From Methanobacteriota archaeon (GTDB lineage: Archaea; Thermoplasmatota; Poseidoniia; Poseidoniales; Thalassarchaeaceae), in the NCBI GenBank assembly GCA_002731195.1, contig PCAI01000062.1, forward strand, positions 1-18,350: DNA of 18,350 nt. Direction: 5' to 3'. Position 1 is the first letter of the stretch. Each line of letters begins with the position of its first letter. Shown piece by piece: positions 13,951 through 18,350 of this stretch. The notes under the pieces were generated by a model. The model saw only the letters and a program-made list of their open reading frames with translations, was not told where the DNA came from and searched no databases. Position numbers and translations under genes: made by a program.

Positions 13951-15444
13951 TTTTTTCTGAGTTCCCGGATATGCCTTAGATAGCGTCTGTGTACTGTATG
14001 GCCGACGTGATTGTGATAATGCTTCTTTATCTTCATCTATGGCGTATACTATGAAGAAAAATAGTGCAGTAATTGTCAGAATAGGTGCTGCCCAAATCGG
14101 CCAACCCGAATCTGTCCAAACTTCAAGACGTAGGAAAGTAGCGATGACTAGATTTACCAAAGAAAGAGGGAGTAGGTATAACCAACCGAATTCCAAAATT
14201 TGATCGGTTCTTATGCGATGTAATGATGCTCTAATCCAGACGAAAAATGCAAATAATAGCCAAGCCTTTAGTAAAACCCATACTAATCCGGGTATTATAG
14301 TGAATATAATTTCAAAAGGTGCTCCCAATATTGGTAATGAAGATAAAAAGTCTTGGAAAGGGAATTCCCAACCACCTAAAAAGAACATTGCAAATAATAT
14401 ACATGCTGCATAAGCCCTCATCATTTCGGTTGCAAACATAAGTCCCCAACGTATCCCACCATATTCAGTCCACCAACCCTCTACAAGTTCAGCTTCTGCC
14501 TCAGGCATATCGAAAGGTATACGCTCTACTTCTGCAATCATTGTAACAAGAAACAAGACGGCTCCCAGAGGAAGAATGAAGATGTTCCAAGTGTTGGATG
14601 TTTCAATTTGAAAATCAACAATCTCTAGAATATTGAATGAGCCACTAATTACGGCTATACTTAGAACTGTAATTAAAAGAGGGATTTCATATGCAGTTAA
14701 CTGCGCAGCCGAACGCATTCCTCCTATCAGAGTATATTTGTTATTAGACGCCCAGCCGGCAAAAAACACTCCCAAAGGTGCAACACCAAAAATTGCCATC
14801 ATGAAAATTAAAGATAAATCTGGGTTTGCTGCCCAAATATGTGGACCAAATGGAATAAATGCATAGACCATTATCGTAGTTGCTATTATTATTACAGGAG
14901 CTATTTCGAATACCAATTTATCAGCTTTCTTGGGCACTATATGCTCCTTTGTAGCAAATTTAAGGAAATCTGCTAATGCTTGGAAAAATCCTGGAAGTAA
15001 GAACCAAATACCATGGTAACCTCGATTATTCACTCGTGAAATTGTCTCTTGAGGATGGTCGTTGCCAAAAGACTCGTTAAGTTTTGTATTCAGAAAACCT
15101 ATTGGCGTACCAAGTCCCATGGGTAATTTATTCCACCAATCCCCAGCTGTAGCATTTCCTTCACCAATCCAAAGACTTCGTAACGAAGTTGTAGCGCCAA
15201 TTCTATCCATTAGTCTTCCAATAAATTTGCGTTCTATGTACGGAACGACCATCAGAGTAAGCATCATTACCGCAAATACCACAGTACACATTACAGTGGC
15301 TAGGAAAAAGGACTCTAATGCTGGTTGAATTTTTACAAATTCAATTTGTATAGAACTAGGTAATAGATCATGAGTAGTGTCCATCGACCATCCAATGATA
15401 GACTCGGCCCAACCACGAATATCTAACCAATCACTGCTAGCCAT
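13948..15444 (-). CDS. nuoH: Complex I quinone-site membrane subunit H with a loop insertion
   Basis: 498-residue ND1 homolog that forms the quinone entry tunnel and joins the membrane arm to the peripheral arm. Conserved blocks are: PYIERKFIGRLMDRIG (68-83); QALADFLKF..KEHIVP (155-171); ASNNKYTLIGGMRSAAQLTA (232-251); the acidic loop AEVERIPFDMPEAEAELVEG (304-323) with WWTEYGG; and RIRTDQILEFGWLYLLP (410-426). About 320-340 residues is normal. The excess is an N-terminal extension of about 40 residues, a C-terminal tail of about 30, and an insertion of about 60 residues (about 84-143) between the ERK/DR block and the QxLAD block, where other NuoH proteins have only a short GPNRVGP-type turn. 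The ATG at 15444 is supported by AGGTGA at 15454-15449, which includes the nuoD stop. Confidence 0.95.
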   Translation of the reverse strand: MASSDWLDIRGWAESIIGWSMDTTHDLLPSSIQIEFVKIQPALESFFLATVMCTVVFAVMMLTLMVVPYIERKFIGRLMDRIGATTSLRSLWIGEGNATAGDWWNKLPMGLGTPIGFLNTKLNESFGNDHPQETISRVNNRGYHGIWFLLPGFFQALADFLKFATKEHIVPKKADKLVFEIAPVIIIATTIMVYAFIPFGPHIWAANPDLSLIFMMAIFGVAPLGVFFAGWASNNKYTLIGGMRSAAQLTAYEIPLLITVLSIAVISGSFNILEIVDFQIETSNTWNIFILPLGAVLFLVTMIAEVERIPFDMPEAEAELVEGWWTEYGGIRWGLMFATEMMRAYAACILFAMFFLGGWEFPFQDFLSSLPILGAPFEIIFTIIPGLVWVLLKAWLLFAFFVWIRASLHRIRTDQILEFGWLYLLPLSLVNLVIATFLRLEVWTDSGWPIWAAPILTITALFFFIVYAIDEDKEALSQSRRPYSTQTLSKAYPGTQKK

Positions 15445-15448
15445 TTAA

Positions 15449-16585
15449 TCACCTATCTGTTTCTCCAATACAAGGATCAAAAGAGCCCATTATTGCAGGT
15501 ATATCAGCAACTTTGTACCCTATCATGCACTTAGATGCATACGGTATAGTAATGAACATAGGAGATCTAATGGAAACTCTGTAAGGCATCTTACCCCTGC
15601 CTTCTCCTCCTCCTGCAATATAGAACATTGATTCGCCCCTACTATCTTCAAAATGATGTGAGCCACTTGTTCCTTCTGGAGCACGTGAAGGTGCTTTTGC
15701 CAGTATTTTTGCATCACCTGGCTCATGGTACGTTTCAGCTCCTCCGGGCATTTTATCAAGTGCTTGTAAAACTAAACTAGCACTTTGGCGCATTTCTTCT
15801 ACCCTGATTCTGTATCTATCATAACAGTCTGCACCCTTTATTGATGATCTTTCCACGGCCGGAGTCCAATCTAATTCAGAATAAACAGAATAAGGGTGTG
15901 ATGTCCTAATATCATGGTTTACTCCTCCTGCACGTAGATTTGGTCCAGAAACACCATGATTTATCATTTCTTCTGGTTTCGCATAGCCAACGCCTTGACT
16001 CCTAATAAGGAAAATTGTACTTTCATCAAAAAGTGATTCATATTCTTGGATACGATCTAAGAAAAGAGATAGTTTGTGTCTAGCTCGCATGGCAAAACCA
16101 TGTGGAAGATCTCTTTTTACGCCCCCAACTCGAGGGAAATTATAATGCATTCTTGAGCCGCCTAACTCTTGTAATAAATCCATCATCATTTCTCTTTCAC
16201 GTAGACACCAAACCATTACACTGAGATTTCCTATATCCGGACCATATGCTCCAAGCCACATTAAATGACTGGCTAAACGTTGTAACTCAACCGCTACTAG
16301 ACGAATATATTCTGCTCTTTCAGGTACTTCAACACCAAGTAAATCTTCGGCTGCATAAATATATGCATGAGACCAAGTATTTGCACTTGCATAACATAAA
16401 CGATCGCAATAAGTGGTTATTTGTGTAAAATCTCTGGATTCACAAATCTTCTCAACGCCCCTGTGTATGTAACCTAAATCAGGTTCTGTATCCACTACAG
16501 TCTCACCATCTACTTTTACTTTCAATGTCCATAGCCCATGCGTCATAGGGTGTTGTGGGCCCATTGAAATCCACATTTCTGCCAT
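15449..16585 (-). CDS. nuoD: Complex I 49-kDa-type quinone-binding subunit D
   Basis: 378-residue subunit that, with NuoB and NuoH, forms the quinone reduction site; homologous to the large subunit of [NiFe] hydrogenases. GPQHPMTHG (9-17) holds His16, equivalent to the quinone-contacting His of other complexes. The partner Tyr is Tyr65 in DRLCYAS. GYIHRGVEKI (39-48) and the C terminus GSFDPCIGETDR are also conserved. NuoC and NuoD are separate, not fused. Oddities are Cys64 where most NuoD have Asp (RLDY), and Cys372 where most have Val (DPVMGE). Both line up with the first cysteines of the hydrogenase metal-binding motifs, but the other two ligands are absent (Ser67 and Glu375 there), so a Ni-Fe site is not expected. 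TGAGGT (nuoC stop plus Shine-Dalgarno, 16597-16592) precedes the ATG by six bases. Confidence 0.95.
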   Translation of the reverse strand: MAEMWISMGPQHPMTHGLWTLKVKVDGETVVDTEPDLGYIHRGVEKICESRDFTQITTYCDRLCYASANTWSHAYIYAAEDLLGVEVPERAEYIRLVAVELQRLASHLMWLGAYGPDIGNLSVMVWCLREREMMMDLLQELGGSRMHYNFPRVGGVKRDLPHGFAMRARHKLSLFLDRIQEYESLFDESTIFLIRSQGVGYAKPEEMINHGVSGPNLRAGGVNHDIRTSHPYSVYSELDWTPAVERSSIKGADCYDRYRIRVEEMRQSASLVLQALDKMPGGAETYHEPGDAKILAKAPSRAPEGTSGSHHFEDSRGESMFYIAGGGEGRGKMPYRVSIRSPMFITIPYASKCMIGYKVADIPAIMGSFDPCIGETDR

Positions 16586-16594
16586 ATTATAACC

Positions 16595-17248
16595 TCATTT
16601 AACTCTCTCAGAATCGACTGTTTTTCTTTTGAAACCTTGAGCATCATCATACATTTCTTGAAAATTATGGTATCTTAATTTATGTTGTTTTTGTAATGGG
16701 TGATATCCTTTTGGAGTCTCGTGAGGTTGTAAAACACGACGCATTCCAATATGGCCTTCAAAATCAATGCCTACTAAGTCCCATGTTTCCTTTTCATTCC
16801 AATCTGCACCTACCCAGATATCTTGAATACTTGCAACTGAAGGATTGCGAGTATCGCCCAAATGGATAATTACTTCTATTTCTAAAGGTACATCAGAACC
16901 AGTTAACTCAGAATTATTAGTTATTATGGGTTGCACCACCCCTTCACTATGAGGAGGATTCTTGACTCCTGTCCTTAGGAAATGATATATTATTTCCCAA
17001 TTCTTATCTTTTGAATCGGGCCAATGGATTCCAGTTATCATTGAACAATAATCGACTCCATAATCAGAGTATAATGATTCAGCAACTCCTCGCCAACTTT
17101 CTGGAGATACCATTAACTTAACAACTGGTCTAATTTGAGTACCGCTTGAACGCTTATCTACAGACGAAGAAACACCATTGATAGAATCTAATGTATTTGC
17201 CAAATCCTCTGCAGAGGATATTTGAGACTTTTCTGATACTATACTCAT
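16595..17248 (-). CDS. nuoC: Complex I 30-kDa-type subunit C
   Basis: 217-residue peripheral-arm subunit without cofactors that packs against NuoD and NuoB. The diagnostic block is WNEKETWDLVGIDFEGHIGM (130-149), followed by RRVLQPHETPKGYHPL. This corresponds to the W-ERE-DmfGI-F-GHP-RRil-p--eG-PLRK pattern of the family. The ends differ: an N-terminal Ser-rich extension of about 40 residues, and a C terminus QKQHKLRYHNFQE in place of RKDYP. A loop of about 25 residues (about 94-118) is longer than usual. The start at 17248 is preceded by AGGAAG with an eight-base spacer, in an 18-nt gap after nuoB. Confidence 0.92.
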   Translation of the reverse strand: MSIVSEKSQISSAEDLANTLDSINGVSSSVDKRSSGTQIRPVVKLMVSPESWRGVAESLYSDYGVDYCSMITGIHWPDSKDKNWEIIYHFLRTGVKNPPHSEGVVQPIITNNSELTGSDVPLEIEVIIHLGDTRNPSVASIQDIWVGADWNEKETWDLVGIDFEGHIGMRRVLQPHETPKGYHPLQKQHKLRYHNFQEMYDDAQGFKRKTVDSERVK

Positions 17249-17266
17249 GACAATAACTTCCTATTT

Positions 17267-17866
17267 CTATTGTTCATCTCCAAGGATTATTGGAGCTATG
17301 CTATCAGTTCTAGAATGGCTAGGTACTGCACCTATACGGATTATTTTCTCACGTAGTTTACCAAAGCCATCAATAAGTGCTTCGGGACGAGGTGGGCATC
17401 CTGGTATGTAAACGTCAACCGGTATCACCGTATCTACGCCTTCAAGGACATTATAAGATTGAAAATAGGGTCCGCCAGAAATGGCACATTCTCCCATCGC
17501 TATACACCATTTTGGTTCAGGCATTTGTTCCCAAAGACGAACGATTGGATCAGCAAATTTCTTACTTATTGGACCATTTACAAGTAAAACATCACATTGT
17601 CTTGGGCTTGATCTAAAGAAAACACCGAATCTTTCTGCATCAAAACGGCTAGCGCCAGCTGCTGCCATTTCTAACGCACAACATTTGATACCAAGATGCA
17701 GGGGGAACAATGATTTTCTTTGACCCCAGTTGAAAATTCTTCCTGCTAGAACGCCTATGATGTCTCTGATTCCACTTGCTTCAAGTGCTGCATCAGTTGT
17801 ATCTCCAACCGTATCAATCAACATTCGGCTGCTAAACATAGTATAATTCTGACCATCTTCTGCCAT
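17267..17866 (-). CDS. nuoB: Complex I N2-cluster subunit B
   Basis: 199-residue subunit that holds the terminal 4Fe-4S cluster N2 next to the quinone. The four ligands are Cys62 and Cys63 (KCCALEMAAAG), Cys127 (MGECAISGG) and Cys157 (YIPGCPPRPEAL). FRSSPRQCDVLLVNGPISKK (84-103) and MPEPKWCIAMG complete the family pattern. The length is normal (about 160-220), with a short N-terminal extension. Cys91 and Cys121 are extra cysteines in positions where I would expect Ala and Val. The stop of nuoA fuses with the Shine-Dalgarno here (TGAGGA at 17878-17873), six bases before the ATG at 17866. Confidence 0.96.
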   Translation of the reverse strand: MAEDGQNYTMFSSRMLIDTVGDTTDAALEASGIRDIIGVLAGRIFNWGQRKSLFPLHLGIKCCALEMAAAGASRFDAERFGVFFRSSPRQCDVLLVNGPISKKFADPIVRLWEQMPEPKWCIAMGECAISGGPYFQSYNVLEGVDTVIPVDVYIPGCPPRPEALIDGFGKLREKIIRIGAVPSHSRTDSIAPIILGDEQ

Positions 17867-17875
17867 AACAATTCC

Positions 17876-18328
17876 TCATATGTAAATTCTGCCTCTTTTT
17901 CTAAAAACATGCCAAACTCCTAGACTCATCAGGATGATAAAAATTGAAAGTGTGAATAATGCACTATATACCTCTGAATTTGTCAGTATTTTATCTTGAA
18001 CTGTAATTATTCCTCCGAATGCAAGAAACATGAATGCTATATCAAAAACAAGGAAGATAATAGCGTACCAATAATACTGGAAATGAAAATTTATATCCGC
18101 ATCTCCTACTGGCTCTGAGCCACATTCATATGTACTATCACGACGGATATAGAGACTTTGATCTGTCTCATAACCAGGTAATAACCAAGAGCTTAGTTTT
18201 GATTTATCATTAGAATTTGGAGTAGGTCTAAGGAGTCTTGAACCGATGAAACTACCTATTGGGAAACCAATGCCAACTAGGGCCATAACGGCTACCGCGA
18301 TATAATCTTCAGGTACAGACACACTCAC
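17876..18328 (-). CDS. nuoA: Complex I subunit A
   Basis: 150-residue three-span membrane subunit (ND3 homolog) at the junction of peripheral and membrane arms. YECG at 67-70 marks the loop between spans one and two, whose Cys (69 here) reports the active/deactive state in mitochondrial complex I. The second-span motif reads VFDIAFMFLAFGG (94-106), where most NuoA have FD-E---L-PW: the Asp is kept (96) but the conserved Glu is Ala98. The span 1-2 loop (about 34-66) is longer than usual. The GTG at 18328 is used because the frame runs open to the window edge with no clear Shine-Dalgarno; GTG at 18322 or a start beyond the window are alternatives. It is the first gene of the usual nuo order. 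Confidence 0.88.
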   Translation of the reverse strand: MSVSVPEDYIAVAVMALVGIGFPIGSFIGSRLLRPTPNSNDKSKLSSWLLPGYETDQSLYIRRDSTYECGSEPVGDADINFHFQYYWYAIIFLVFDIAFMFLAFGGIITVQDKILTNSEVYSALFTLSIFIILMSLGVWHVFRKRGRIYI

Positions 18329-18350
18329 ACCACACGTCCCACTAGAGGTC

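Noticed and set aside
15449..16585. Reading nuoD as the large subunit of a membrane-bound [NiFe] hydrogenase
   Set aside because: Only one cysteine of each metal-binding pair is present, and the quinone-contacting His16 and Tyr65 of complex I are intact, as is the complete nuo gene set.
1..18350. tRNA/rRNA genes, CRISPR arrays, insertion sequences
   Set aside because: I saw no spaced direct repeats, terminal inverted repeats with transposase or tRNA-like cloverleaf; coding genes fill nearly the whole window and no gap exceeds 50 nt.

Overview
The window looks like a piece of an AT-rich euryarchaeal chromosome, most likely a planktonic marine Thermoplasmatota (Marine Group II / Poseidoniales or a relative). 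Archaeal origin rests on a linked trio of archaeal information genes (aIF1A, Rio1 kinase, Dim2-type KH protein), a DUF63 membrane protein, and an 11-subunit-type complex I operon with nuoJ split in two and no nuoEFG in view. The lineage within archaea is inferred from this gene mix and the low G+C, not proven.

Every supported gene is on the minus strand, so the window reads from right to left. (1) 18328-6453: nuoA-B-C-D-H-I-J1-J2-K-L-M-N, tightly packed, with overlaps or gaps under 20 nt. These encode the Q-module (B, C, D, I) and the complete proton-pumping arm (A, H, J, K, L, M, N) of a respiratory complex I. The NADH-oxidising module is not in the window. (2) 6402-4231: aIF1A, Rio1 and Dim2/KH, a small-subunit maturation and translation-initiation cassette. 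(3) 4244-2907: a DUF63 polytopic membrane protein of unknown function. (4) 2861-1: liuB-liuC-liuD, the methylcrotonyl-CoA carboxylase carboxyltransferase, a methylglutaconyl-CoA hydratase and the start of the biotin carboxylase subunit (cut by the window edge). Together these are the lower leucine-degradation steps that end in HMG-CoA. A 45-nt T-rich gap with a TATA-like box and a perfect 12-bp palindrome separates (3) from (4).

Functionally, leucine carbon would enter through liuBCD towards HMG-CoA, which in an archaeon is also the mevalonate/lipid precursor. Reducing power from such catabolism would be oxidised by the Nuo complex to drive ion pumping. The most unusual signals are within the complex I subunits. 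NuoI is about 323 residues instead of about 180, with two inserted segments; one looks like a small SH3/Tudor-like beta barrel between the two 4Fe-4S motifs. NuoH has a loop of about 60 extra residues near the quinone entrance. NuoD has cysteines at two positions that line up with the Ni-ligand motifs of [NiFe] hydrogenases. NuoL has a His-rich loop. Separately, aIF1A has a long acidic tail that resembles the eukaryotic eIF1A tail. No RNA gene, mobile element, CRISPR array or plus-strand gene could be supported.
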